Shown here piece after piece: positions 49,247-57,837 of a stretch of DNA of 64,000 nt (position 1 is the stretch's first letter; every line of letters starts with the position of its first letter). The position numbers and the translations under genes are program-made. Below the pieces are notes generated by a model. It saw only the letters and a list, made by a program, of their open reading frames with translations. It searched no databases and had not been told where the DNA came from. The stretch is from Oryzomonas sagensis (GTDB lineage: Bacteria; Desulfobacterota; Desulfuromonadia; Geobacterales; Pseudopelobacteraceae): assembly GCF_008802355.1 (NCBI RefSeq), contig NZ_VZRA01000003.1, positions 566,361-630,360 of the forward strand, written 5' to 3'.

Positions 49247-49614
49247 TCGGCGTGCCGGGGGGATAAGTCACAGGAATGTGACGTCTTTTACCATCAGGTT
49301 TCAGCTTATCCACAAAAATTGTGGATAAGCTGTGGACAACAGTGTTGATGAAATACAAAAGTTATATTTTTACAAGTGATTTTTGCACTTTGCCTTTTTT
49401 TTACACAAACGCATTTCAAAACAATTTCAACAAGTTATATTCGTCCCTTTGGATTTTGGGTAGTTAGCCGGTTGGCGGCGGCTTGGATACAACAAATAAT
49501 TTCCATGCCAAGTTGGCCTGTTCATAACTGTCATTTTTTCAGAAAAATTCGTTGCCCTTTAAATTCAACGTGTTCCATCCGTGAAAGATATTCCTTGCCT
49601 GCAATGCCGCCAAT
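49247..49614. other. AT-rich convergent gap with DnaA boxes, origin-like
   Basis: This 368-base gap between convergent mazG and murJ cannot be explained by promoters. It begins with GTCACA-GGAA-TGTGAC (49267-49282). A perfect DnaA box TTATCCACA (49306-49314) and its perfect inverse TGTGGATAA (49320-49328) follow inside a 13-bp inverted repeat. A near-match TGTGGACAA (49331-49339) comes next. The following 220 bases are strongly AT-rich with T runs, like an unwinding element. It could be the replication origin, a DnaA-titrating site or a remnant; dnaA is not adjacent. Confidence 0.6.
49303..49339. repeat. DnaA-box inverted repeat plus third box
   Basis: The arms AGCTTATCCACAA (49303-49315) and TTGTGGATAAGCT (49319-49331) are perfect inverted copies around AAA. 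Each contains a consensus 9-mer DnaA box. A third box with one mismatch (TGTGGACAA, 49331-49339) abuts the right arm in the same orientation. Confidence 0.8.
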
Positions 49615-51195
49615 TCAAGGGGCACTCCTTTTCCGTCCCAGTTTCCTTGTGAGCATTGCCAGCATCTCAAATGCCTCCTCCGACCGCAACAACCGGACGC
49701 AGAGCCCGTAGATGACGATGCCCGACGCTATGGCGCCACCAAGCACCAGGGCTTTGCCTGTTTTATGCCCCATGAGCGACCAATCGGCCCAACTGCACAG
49801 ATAACGGACCGTGATGGCCATCGGCACGGCGGCAGCCAACGACTTCAGACCGCAGTACACAACCCCCCGCCCGCCGAACGGGCCGATCTTGCGCCGCAGG
49901 AACCAGAGCAGCATAACCATATTGCCCAAGGCCGAAATCGTGGTGGCCAATGCCAATCCCCCATGTTTGAAGGGCCCCATCAGAGCCAGGCTGAAACCAA
50001 AATTGAGCAGGAACGCGCAAAAGGCGCTCCAGACCGGCGTTTTGGTGTCCTTGAGCGCATAGAAGGCCGGGGCGAGGACCCGCGTCATGGCTACGAAGGA
50101 AAGGCCCAAGGAGTAATAGAAGAGCGCCTGGGCCGAATTGACCGCCTTTGCGTAGTCGAATGCCCCCCCCATGAAGATCAGGCTGAAGATGGGGGTCGAG
50201 CAGACCAGAAGGCCGGCCATGGCCGGAATGGTGATGAAGAGGGTCAGACGCAGGCCAAATGAGAGGGACTCCTTCATGCCGTTCATGTCGCCCGCGGCCG
50301 CCTGCCGACTCATGGAGGGGAGTACGGCCTGGGCAACGGAGACCGTGAAGATACCCTGGGGAAATTCGAACAACCGCTGGGCGTAGTAGAGGTACGACAC
50401 GCTCCCCTGGGGCAGCAGCGAGGCCAGTATGGCGCTGACGGTAATATTGAGATAGTAGACCCCCACGCCAAAGATGGACGGCAGCATCAGGAGGGCAATA
50501 CGGCGCACCTGGGGATGGCCGAAGGCGAAACGGGGACGGAGCGGAAATCCTTTGCGCCACAGCACCGGCAGTTGCAGAAACAGTTGCACGATACCGCCGA
50601 TCAACACGCCTGTTGCCAGCGCCGTAATGGGAACATCGAAGAAACCCCGCAACGAGAGGGCTGCAACGATCATGGAGAGATTGAGGAAGACCGTGGAGAT
50701 GGCTGGGGTGAAAAAATGGCGGACCGTGTTGAGAATCCCCATGCAGAGCGCCACCAGGCTGATGAAGAAGATGTAGGGGAACATCACCCGGTTCAGGAGT
50801 ACGGTCAGCTCGAACTTGCCCGGCACCGCGTGAAATCCGGGAAACATCAAGCCGACGATGACCGGAGAAAACAGGATGCCGGCCAGGGTCACACCGGCCA
50901 TGACAATGGTCAAAAGACTGAAGCAGGCATTGGCCAGTTCCCGCGCCTCATGTTCGCCCCGCTTGTTGAGAGTCTCGGAAAAAATGGGCACAAAGGCCGA
51001 GGTCAGAGCCCCCTCGGCAAAAAAACGCCGCAGCATGTTGGGGATTTGGAAGGCGGCAAAAAAGGCGTCACTCGCAAATCCTGCGCCGAACAGACGCGAC
51101 ACCACCATGTCGCGCACCATGCCCATGACTCGCGACAGAATGGTTGCCGAACCGAGGATACCTGCTGCCCGCGCTATATTGCCCTTTTCAGACAT
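49615..51195 (-). CDS. murJ: Lipid II flippase MurJ
   Basis: Flips peptidoglycan precursor lipid II across the inner membrane. The 526-residue protein has about 14 hydrophobic helices. Its N-terminus (ILGSATILSRVMGMVRDMVVSRLFGAG) and FAEGALTSAFVPIF near 57 are diagnostic of the MviN/MurJ family, and DTKTPVWSAF near 380 is conserved. It is full length. The start is 2 bases after the rmuC stop, so rmuC-murJ form an operon. It ends at the DnaA-box region. Confidence 0.95.
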   Translation of the reverse strand: MSEKGNIARAAGILGSATILSRVMGMVRDMVVSRLFGAGFASDAFFAAFQIPNMLRRFFAEGALTSAFVPIFSETLNKRGEHEARELANACFSLLTIVMAGVTLAGILFSPVIVGLMFPGFHAVPGKFELTVLLNRVMFPYIFFISLVALCMGILNTVRHFFTPAISTVFLNLSMIVAALSLRGFFDVPITALATGVLIGGIVQLFLQLPVLWRKGFPLRPRFAFGHPQVRRIALLMLPSIFGVGVYYLNITVSAILASLLPQGSVSYLYYAQRLFEFPQGIFTVSVAQAVLPSMSRQAAAGDMNGMKESLSFGLRLTLFITIPAMAGLLVCSTPIFSLIFMGGAFDYAKAVNSAQALFYYSLGLSFVAMTRVLAPAFYALKDTKTPVWSAFCAFLLNFGFSLALMGPFKHGGLALATTISALGNMVMLLWFLRRKIGPFGGRGVVYCGLKSLAAAVPMAITVRYLCSWADWSLMGHKTGKALVLGGAIASGIVIYGLCVRLLRSEEAFEMLAMLTRKLGRKRSAP

Positions 51196-51197
51196 AA

Positions 51198-52538
51198 TCA
51201 GTGTTCATCCCCCTCACCCATTTCAGGTAAGCCAAGGAGTCCGGCGGCCTCTCCCTGGGGCAGTTCCTGCACGTCCCGCAACTTGCGTTCGATAGCCCGG
51301 GTGCGGATGGCGGCCTGATCGATATGATTGCCCGCCTCTTGCAACTTCTTGCTCGTTTTTTCGAGTACCCCCCCGAACTTGGCGAATTCGGTCCGCACCG
51401 CGCCAAGCAGGGTCCAGACTTCGGCCGAACGTTTCTCGATGGCCAGGGTGCGAAAACCCATCTGCAGGCTGTTCAAAAGCGCCGCCAGGGTGGTGGGCCC
51501 GGCCGCCAGGACCTTGTATTCCCGCTGCAACGTCTCGGCCAGGCCGGGCCGCCGCAATATCTCGGCATACAGTCCCTCGGTAGGAATGAACATGATGCCG
51601 AAATCGGTGGTATGGGGGGGGTCCAGATACTTGTCGCGGATGGCCTTGGCCATCTCCTTGATCGCCCGTTCCAGCTGACGGGCAGCTTCCTCGGCGGCAA
51701 CGGCATCGGCGTTGTCCTGGGCCTCCACCAGGCGGAGATAGTCCTCCTGGGGAAACTTGGCGTCCAGCGGCAACCAGACCATGCCCTCCGCCGTACCGTC
51801 CCGGCCGGGCAGGCGCAGGGCGAACTCCACCCGCTGTCCGCTCCCCTTTTTAGATTCGACGTTGCTTTCGTACTGCCCCGGCGCCAGTATCTGCTCCAGC
51901 AGACTGGCCAGTTGAACCTCGCCGAAGGTGCCGCGGGTCTTGACGTTGGTCAGAACCTTTTTCAGGTCCCCGACACCGCTGGCCAGGGTCTGCATCTCCC
52001 CCAGACCGCGCTGGACCAGTTCAAGACGTTCGCTGACCAGCTTGAAGGACTCGCCCAGGCGTTTTTCCAGGGTATCGTGCAGTTTTTCATCAACCGTCGC
52101 CCGCATCTGCTCCAGTTTCCGGGCGTTATCCTCCTGAATCAGCCGCAGACGGTCCTCCACGGTCTCCCGCAGCTTGTCCAGCCTCCCCTCATTGCTCGCG
52201 GTCAGGTTTTTCAGCTGGCCGGCAAAGATGTCCAGTTGATTCTTCTGCAAGCCGGCAATCTCGCTCATGCGTTTCAGGAGCGAATCCCCCAGGGCACCCA
52301 CGAGCGATGTTCCTTCCTCGCGTCCCTGGCGGGCCGAGAGCTGGGCTTCCTCACGGTTTCTGGCAAGTTCGTCGCGCAGCATGCGCTCCATACGTTCCAA
52401 CTGCCGCTCCAGGGCATCGATACGCACGTCAAACGATGCGTTTGAAGCGATGCGCGAGAGCCGCGCCAGCACCAGGGCCGACAGTATCAGGGAAAGTAGC
52501 GACACTATGAGTAGCAGGTAAAATAATGGTGCTGTCAT
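51198..52538 (-). CDS. rmuC: DNA recombination protein RmuC
   Basis: The 446-residue protein has an N-terminal membrane helix (LFYLLLIVSLLSLILSALVLA) and a long coiled coil (residues 40-180). The RmuC domain follows, with TRGTFGEVQLASLLEQIL, VEFALRLPGRDG and VWLPLDAKFPQEDYLRL near 195-275, which has a PD-(D/E)XK-like nuclease fold. It limits inversions and recombination at inverted repeats in E. coli. ATG 52538 was chosen; no odd features. It starts the rmuC-murJ operon. Confidence 0.93.
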   Translation of the reverse strand: MTAPLFYLLLIVSLLSLILSALVLARLSRIASNASFDVRIDALERQLERMERMLRDELARNREEAQLSARQGREEGTSLVGALGDSLLKRMSEIAGLQKNQLDIFAGQLKNLTASNEGRLDKLRETVEDRLRLIQEDNARKLEQMRATVDEKLHDTLEKRLGESFKLVSERLELVQRGLGEMQTLASGVGDLKKVLTNVKTRGTFGEVQLASLLEQILAPGQYESNVESKKGSGQRVEFALRLPGRDGTAEGMVWLPLDAKFPQEDYLRLVEAQDNADAVAAEEAARQLERAIKEMAKAIRDKYLDPPHTTDFGIMFIPTEGLYAEILRRPGLAETLQREYKVLAAGPTTLAALLNSLQMGFRTLAIEKRSAEVWTLLGAVRTEFAKFGGVLEKTSKKLQEAGNHIDQAAIRTRAIERKLRDVQELPQGEAAGLLGLPEMGEGDEH

Positions 52539-52665
52539 GGCTGTTGTTCCGTTTCATGCGTGGTTGGTTTACTGCTGTTCTTCATGCCACATCCTCGTTA
52601 TACTTAGCAACTAGTTTTTGTATTCGGCAACTCAGTAGTTAATCAATTTTTCCCTATTTATTTTC

Positions 52666-52693
52666 TTGATTTATACCGGTATTTCGTGATAAC
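52666..52693 (+). promoter_or_regulatory. Candidate promoter of the MucR-like gene
   Basis: TTGATT (52666-52671) and GATAAC (52688-52693) are 16 bases apart, in an AT-rich 190-base divergent gap, about 38 bases before the ATG. Each matches four of six positions. The call is tentative. Confidence 0.35.
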
Positions 52694-52730
52694 CCGTAAT
52701 AGAGTTAAACATATATATCAAGGAGGACGT

Positions 52731-53270
52731 ATGACAGCAACTCTTGTTGAACTGACTGCGGGTATTGTTTCTTCCCATGCGGCCGGTACAGAGATGAACA
52801 GTGACGATCTTATCCAGGAAATCAACCGGGTCTTCACGACGTTGAAAAAGCTGGAAACCGAAGGAGCCACGGCGGCAGAAGGCGCCGCTGCGCCGGGTGC
52901 ACCGGCCATGCCGATCAAAAAAGCCTTCCAGAACGATCAGGTCTGCTGCCTGATCTGCGGCAAAACGGGGTTCAAGACCCTTACCCGCCACCTTAAACAG
53001 GCTCATGACATGAAACCGGGCCAGTACCGCAAACAGTTCAATATCCCCGCATCCCAGTCCCTGACCGCCAAGAACTACTCCGAGGCCCGCCGCAAGGCTG
53101 CCAACGAAAACAATCTGGCTGCCAACCTGGAAAAGGCCCGCGCCGTGCGTGCCGCCAAAAAGGACGCCGCCAAACCGGCAAAACCGGTAAAGGCAGCTGC
53201 AGCGAAACCGGCAAAACCGGTTAAAGCAGCGAAAGCCGTCAAGGCAAAACCGGCCAAGGCCAAAGCCTAA
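52731..53270 (+). CDS. Ros/MucR zinc-finger regulator with histone-like tail
   Basis: The 179-residue protein has an acidic N-terminal helix region (MNSDDLIQEINRVFTTLKKLE). A Ros/MucR C2H2-type zinc finger follows: CLICGKTGFKTLTRHLKQAH near residues 80-99, then KPGQYRKQFNIP. A 45-residue Lys/Ala/Pro-rich tail with repeated AKPAKPVKA units resembles histone H1-like nucleoid proteins. ATG 52731 has AAGGAGG six bases upstream. It likely binds AT-rich DNA as a global regulator. The tail is unusual for MucR and could add non-specific DNA binding. Confidence 0.85.
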   Translation: MTATLVELTAGIVSSHAAGTEMNSDDLIQEINRVFTTLKKLETEGATAAEGAAAPGAPAMPIKKAFQNDQVCCLICGKTGFKTLTRHLKQAHDMKPGQYRKQFNIPASQSLTAKNYSEARRKAANENNLAANLEKARAVRAAKKDAAKPAKPVKAAAAKPAKPVKAAKAVKAKPAKAKA

Positions 53271-53284
53271 TTATTCTACCCAGT

Positions 53285-53328
53285 GCCACAACAAAAAAAC
53301 CGCTGAGAGGCGGTTTTTTTGTTGTGGC
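53285..53328. terminator. Bidirectional terminator between MucR-like gene and rsmA
   Basis: GCCACAACAAAAAAACCGC (53285-53303) pairs perfectly over 19 bp with its complement (53310-53328), around the loop TGAGAG. The internal A/T runs give a T-rich 3' side on both strands. It lies 15 bases beyond the MucR-like stop and 27 bases beyond the rsmA stop. Confidence 0.92.
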
Positions 53329-53354
53329 GTTCTTCTCTCAATCCCCTGCTGTTG

Positions 53355-54179
53355 TCAGCGTCCCACTGTTTGAAGAGCCGTCAGACACCGGGAAAGTGCA
53401 GCGAACTCTTCCATGGAAAGGGTCTCGCCCCGGCGTTTTCCATCGATCCCGCACTGTTCCAAAATCCCGTGCATCTCATCCGGCGAGGCGAGTTCAGCCG
53501 CTTTCAAGCAGTTGGACAAGGTCTTGCGGCGCATGGCAAAGGCCCCCTTGACCACTTTTCGGAAAACCGACTCATCACCGACCTCAACCCGGGGGCGCGC
53601 AAGCGGCACGAAGCTCAACACAGCCGAGTCCACCTTGGGACGGGGATGAAAGCAGGTCGGCGGAACGATGAACTCCCGGCGGATATCGAACCACAACCCC
53701 AACAGCAGCGTCGTCACACCGTAATCGGCACAATCCGGGGAGGCCACCAGCCTTTCCCCGACCTCGCGTTGCAGCATCAGCACCAGTCGCGAAAAAAGAC
53801 TGCGCAACTCCAGCAGGCGGAAGAGTATCGGCGTCGAGATGTTGTACGGCAGGTTGGCCACCACCTTCCAGGCCGCCGGTTCCGCGCCCAGCACCACGGC
53901 AAGGTCGAGCGCCAGGATGTCGCCGTCGATCACCGTGATCCGATCGTTTCCGGTGTAGCGTTCTTTCAGGGCGGCCGCCAGCGCGTGGTCGAACTCCACG
54001 AGCGTCAGCCTGCTGCCGTGTTGCGCCAGCAGTTCGCTCAGCGCGCCTCGCCCGGGGCCGATCTCGAGGATACGGTCATCCGGGGTCAGTTCGGCAGCAC
54101 GGATGATCTTGGCAATGATGTTGCCGTCGACGAGAAAATTTTGGCCAAGGGCCTTGAGGGGGCGACGCAATGCTGTCAT
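53355..54179 (-). CDS. rsmA: 16S rRNA dimethyladenosine methyltransferase
   Basis: Dimethylates A1518 and A1519 of 16S rRNA. The 274-residue protein begins MTALRRPLKALGQNFLVDGN. It has motif I ILEIGPGRGALSELL near 40 and the catalytic NLPYNIST motif near 105. The C-terminal domain (PRPKVDSAVLSF) is complete. ATG 54179 overlaps the tsaD stop (ATGA), with AAGGA upstream inside tsaD. The longer frame to 54257 is not supported. Confidence 0.95.
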   Translation of the reverse strand: MTALRRPLKALGQNFLVDGNIIAKIIRAAELTPDDRILEIGPGRGALSELLAQHGSRLTLVEFDHALAAALKERYTGNDRITVIDGDILALDLAVVLGAEPAAWKVVANLPYNISTPILFRLLELRSLFSRLVLMLQREVGERLVASPDCADYGVTTLLLGLWFDIRREFIVPPTCFHPRPKVDSAVLSFVPLARPRVEVGDESVFRKVVKGAFAMRRKTLSNCLKAAELASPDEMHGILEQCGIDGKRRGETLSMEEFAALSRCLTALQTVGR

Positions 54180-55198
54180 GAGAACATGTCCTTGATGCGG
54201 TCCATCTCCCAGGTGGCGGTAACGTCCAGGGACAGGGATGAGGCGTGACCGTTGCACAGATAATAATTGCCGGCAACCCCCAGCATGGCCGCGTTATCGC
54301 CGCACAGGGCGGGCTTGGGGATATGCAGTTCCACGCCGAGATCTGCCGCCATGCGGGTCATACGGGCGCGCAGACCGCTGTTGCAGGCCACCCCGCCCGC
54401 TACCACCAGGCGTCGCGCCCCGCAGCGCCGGAGAGCCGCCTCGGTCTTGAATGCCAGGACATCGCAGACCGCCTCTTGGAACGAGGCGCACAGATCGCTG
54501 GCATCCTGGCTCGGCATGGCAAGGGGATGTTTGTTGACCCATTGCAGCATGGCCGTCTTCAGGCCGCTGAAGCTGAAATTGAGACTGCCGTCATTGATCA
54601 GCGGGCGGGGCAGACGCACCGCCCGGCAATCCCCCGTCCGTGCCAGGGCATCGATGCGGGCGCCGCCCGGATATTCGAGCCCCATGATCTTGGCGGACTT
54701 GTCGAAGGCCTCGCCGGCGGCATCATCGATGGTTCTGCCGATGGTCGTATAGCGGCCGAAGCCCTCAACGAGATAGAGGTGGGTATGGCCGCCCGACACG
54801 ACCAGCGCCAGGAAGGGGAACTCCACCGGCTGTTCCAGACAAGTGGCAAAGATATGCCCCTCGATGTGATGAACGCCCACAAAGGGGACGGCCTGGGCAA
54901 AGGCGATCGCCTTGGCGGCGGAAAGCCCCACCAGAAGAGCCCCGGCCAAACCCGGCCCACGCGTGACCGCCACCCCCTGGATGTCTCCCATGGCCAAACC
55001 AGCCTCATGCAACGCCTGGTTCACCACCGGGGTAATCATCTCCAGGTGTTTGCGCGAAGCAATTTCCGGCACAACGCCGCCATACTCGGCATGGATGGCG
55101 ATCTGCGACGACACCACCGACGAGAGCGTCTCGCAGCCGTCACGCACCACTGCGGCTGCGGTTTCATCGCAGGATGATTCAATGGCAAGTATCAACAC
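54176..55198 (-). CDS. tsaD: tRNA threonylcarbamoyladenosine synthase subunit TsaD
   Basis: Transfers threonylcarbamoyl to A37 of tRNAs that read ANN codons. The 340-residue ASKHA-fold protein begins LILAIESSCDETAAA. It has the metal-binding HHIEGH near 108 and VSGGHTHLYLVE near 133. LGLEYPGGA near 173 is replaced by MGLEYPGGA, and VAGGVACNSGLR lies near 272. The start is GTG 55198, with AAGGTAA upstream. It is coupled to rsmA downstream. Confidence 0.96.
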   Translation of the reverse strand: MLILAIESSCDETAAAVVRDGCETLSSVVSSQIAIHAEYGGVVPEIASRKHLEMITPVVNQALHEAGLAMGDIQGVAVTRGPGLAGALLVGLSAAKAIAFAQAVPFVGVHHIEGHIFATCLEQPVEFPFLALVVSGGHTHLYLVEGFGRYTTIGRTIDDAAGEAFDKSAKIMGLEYPGGARIDALARTGDCRAVRLPRPLINDGSLNFSFSGLKTAMLQWVNKHPLAMPSQDASDLCASFQEAVCDVLAFKTEAALRRCGARRLVVAGGVACNSGLRARMTRMAADLGVELHIPKPALCGDNAAMLGVAGNYYLCNGHASSLSLDVTATWEMDRIKDMFS

Positions 55199-55319
55199 AA
55201 TAGTTATTACCTTTTTGCGGCACGCGGCCGCCGGGATGAAAGTGAAAGCAAAAAGAGGATCTCATTACTTCGCAAAATCCTCAAGGTCTAACTCTCCCCG
55301 GCGATTCCGTGACGACGTA
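55199..55319. other. Short spacer between livF and tsaD
   Basis: A 121-base spacer with an A-rich stretch (about 55241-55258). No hairpin followed by a T run was found for the liv operon, so read-through into tsaD-rsmA is possible. Confidence 0.3.
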
Positions 55320-56075
55320 TCATCGTTCCCAAATCTCTTTTTTGTCCTTTCCCAGATAGGCCCGTTTGACCTCGGCATTCTCCAGCAACTCGGCCGACGG
55401 CCCTTCCAGGATGATCTTGCCGGTCTCCAGCACGTAGCCCCGGTCGGCCAGCTTCAGGGCGGCCTTGGCATTCTGCTCCACCAGCAGTATGGTGACGCCG
55501 TTCTCCCGGCGCAACCGCTCCAACACCCGGAAGATTTCCTGCACCACCATGGGCGCCAGCCCCATGGAAGGCTCGTCCAGCAGCAGGAGTCTGGGGTTTG
55601 CCATCAAGGCCCTGCCGATGGCCAGCATCTGCTGTTCCCCCCCCGACATGGTGCCGGCCAGTTGCCGACGCCGCTCCTCCAGCCGGGGGAACAGGGTAAA
55701 TACCTGCGCCATATCCCTGCGAATGACGGTTCGATCCTCACGGCTGCGGTAACGCAGATAGGCACCCAACTCCAGGTTGTCCTCGACCGAGAGCGGCTTG
55801 AACACCTGGCGCCCCTCGGGTACCTGGGAGATGCCGTATCTGACGATCTTGTCCGGCGTCAGGGCCGTGACCGGCTCCTTGCGGAACAGCACCTCACCGC
55901 TGCCGGCCGGCGTCACCCCGGAGATGGTATTGAGGATCGTGGTTTTACCGGCCCCGTTGGCGCCGATCAGGGTCACGATCTCCCCTTCCCCCAGATGCAG
56001 GGAAACGTTTTTAAGGGCATGGACCTTACCGTAGTAGGTATTTATATTTTTAAGTCGCAACATCGGAATAACCAC
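55320..56075 (-). CDS. livF: Branched-chain amino acid ABC transporter ATPase LivF
   Basis: One of the two cytoplasmic ATPases driving the Liv importer. The 251-residue protein has Walker A GANGAGKTTIL near 37, the Q-loop YGISQVPEGRQV near 86, the signature TMSGGEQQML near 144, Walker B LLLLDEPSMGL near 164 and the switch His in LVEQNA. The GTG at 56075 is close to GAGGG; ATG 56063, which gives the usual LivF beginning MLRLKNINTYYG, is an alternative. It is last in the liv operon. Confidence 0.93.
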   Translation of the reverse strand: MVIPMLRLKNINTYYGKVHALKNVSLHLGEGEIVTLIGANGAGKTTILNTISGVTPAGSGEVLFRKEPVTALTPDKIVRYGISQVPEGRQVFKPLSVEDNLELGAYLRYRSREDRTVIRRDMAQVFTLFPRLEERRRQLAGTMSGGEQQMLAIGRALMANPRLLLLDEPSMGLAPMVVQEIFRVLERLRRENGVTILLVEQNAKAALKLADRGYVLETGKIILEGPSAELLENAEVKRAYLGKDKKEIWER

Positions 56076-56128
56076 TACCCTCGCAAAATAAGGACGTGAA
56101 CATTAACCCGTCACCGATATTCCAAGTC

Positions 56129-56881
56129 TTACCCATCCCCCAGGTATGCCGCAATTACTTCCGTATTTTCCTGGATCTCCCGCGGCGTCCCCTCCGCCAG
56201 CTTTTTGCCCAGGTTCAGCACCACGATCCGGTCGCACACATCCATCACCAACTCCATGTCATGCTCCACCAGCACCACGGTAATACCCATCCCGCGTATT
56301 TTTCCAATCAGTTGCGCCAAGCCGAGGGTTTCCTGGCTGTTGAGCCCGGCGGCCGGTTCATCCATCAGGATGATGCGGGGCTCCACCGCCAGGGCGCGTG
56401 CGATCTCCAGTAACCGCCCCTTGCCGAAGGAGAGGTTACCGGCCGTATCGTCCGCCAGTCCCGCGATACCCGTGAACTCAAGCCAATGCATGGCAGCTTC
56501 CCGGATGCGCCGCTCTTCGGCGATGCTCCAGGGCATCATCAGGGAACAGGCCAAGAGCCCGCTGGAACTCTTGGTATGGAGTCCGACCATGACGTTTTCA
56601 AGAACACTCATGGCACCGAACAGTTCGATGTTCTGGAACGTCCGCACCATGCCGAGGCGCGCCAGCCGTTCCGGGGGAAGCCCCGTGATGTCTTTGCCGC
56701 CCAGCTTCACACTGCCGGAGGTGCGGCGGTAGATGCCGGTAATGATATTAAACAGGGTCGTCTTCCCTGCGCCGTTGGGACCGATGACGCCGGTAACGGA
56801 ACCCTGCCCGATGGTAAAGGAGACGCCATCCAGGGCCGTGACGCCACCGAATATGCAGGTAATGCCGGAGACCTCAAGCAT
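56129..56881 (-). CDS. livG: Branched-chain amino acid ABC transporter ATPase LivG
   Basis: The second Liv ATPase. The 250-residue protein has Walker A GPNGAGKTTLFN near 32, RLARLGMVRTFQ near 76, the signature NLSFGKGRLLEIARAL near 148 (LSFGK replaces LSGGQ, usual for LivG), Walker B IILMDEPAAGL near 170 and VLVEHDMELV. It overlaps livM by 8 bases, which indicates coupling. Confidence 0.93.
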   Translation of the reverse strand: MLEVSGITCIFGGVTALDGVSFTIGQGSVTGVIGPNGAGKTTLFNIITGIYRRTSGSVKLGGKDITGLPPERLARLGMVRTFQNIELFGAMSVLENVMVGLHTKSSSGLLACSLMMPWSIAEERRIREAAMHWLEFTGIAGLADDTAGNLSFGKGRLLEIARALAVEPRIILMDEPAAGLNSQETLGLAQLIGKIRGMGITVVLVEHDMELVMDVCDRIVVLNLGKKLAEGTPREIQENTEVIAAYLGDG

Positions 56882-57833
56882 TGCCGGCGCCCTCCCGTCT
56901 CCTGGCCGCTCTTCTGAAAAGTTCGGGGAGGCCCCGCACCAGCCCGCCCGGCATGAACATGACCATGATCATCAGCAGGCCGCCGTAGATGATGATATCG
57001 TAGTCCTGGGCGCCCCGCAGGAGTTCGGGCAAAAGCGTCAGGAGCGCCGCCCCCAGAAACGAGCCGTAGACACTGCCCAGGCCGCCGATCACCACCATGG
57101 TGAGTAACTCCACGGAGAAATTAAAACCAAACGAAGCCGGGGAGACAAAGGTCATGGTATGGGCGTAGAGGCTGCCGGCCAGGGAGGATATGACGGCAGA
57201 CAGGGCAAAGACCTGCACCTTGAGGATGCGGGCATCGACCCCCATGACCCGGGCCGCGACCTCGGAGTCGTTAACCGCCCGTAGGGCGCGACCGACCCGG
57301 GAACCGGCCAGATTGACGCAAAACAGCACAACCGCCAGGCCGAACGTCCAGATCAGATAGTAGTTCTTCAAGTCGTTGTCGAATACCAGGGAACCGATGG
57401 CAAGGTTGGGGATGCCCGACAGGCCGGACGGGCCTCCGGTAAGATCCACGGTCTCGTTGAACACGATATAGATGATAATGCCCAGGCCGAGGGTGGCCAT
57501 GGCGAGGTAATGCCCCTTGAGCTTGAGGATCGGGAAGCCGATCAGCCCGGCCAGTATGCCGACCGTGAGCGCCGCCAGCGGCATGGCGAGCCACGCATTC
57601 CAACCGTAGGTGGCGGTCAATATCCCGGAAAGATAGGCGCCGATGCCGAAAAAGCCCGCGTGGCCGAGGGAGATCTGACCGGCATAGCCCAACAGCAGGT
57701 TGAGCGCCACCGCCAGCATGGTGTTGATGCCGACGAACACCAGCACGTTCATCAGGTAGCCGCCCGTGAAAACCAGCGGCGCGGCAAGAATCAGTACGGC
57801 AAAAAACAAAAATTTGAGCAGCTCGCGTTTCAT
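56874..57833 (-). CDS. livM: Branched-chain amino acid ABC permease LivM
   Basis: The 319-residue integral membrane protein has about nine hydrophobic segments and the family motif GYAGQISLGHAGFFGIGAY near 50. The coupling motif NDSEVAARVMGVD lies near 190 and GGLGSVYGSFLGAALL near 265. It forms the channel with LivH. It starts four bases after the livH stop and ends within livG. Confidence 0.93.
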   Translation of the reverse strand: MKRELLKFLFFAVLILAAPLVFTGGYLMNVLVFVGINTMLAVALNLLLGYAGQISLGHAGFFGIGAYLSGILTATYGWNAWLAMPLAALTVGILAGLIGFPILKLKGHYLAMATLGLGIIIYIVFNETVDLTGGPSGLSGIPNLAIGSLVFDNDLKNYYLIWTFGLAVVLFCVNLAGSRVGRALRAVNDSEVAARVMGVDARILKVQVFALSAVISSLAGSLYAHTMTFVSPASFGFNFSVELLTMVVIGGLGSVYGSFLGAALLTLLPELLRGAQDYDIIIYGGLLMIMVMFMPGGLVRGLPELFRRAARRREGAGNA

Positions 57834-57837
57834 GCCG

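Noticed and set aside
49267-49282. CRP-like site GTCACA-GGAA-TGTGAC
   Set aside because: The half-sites are in the reverse order to the CRP consensus (TGTGA then TCACA), and no promoter follows in this convergent gap.
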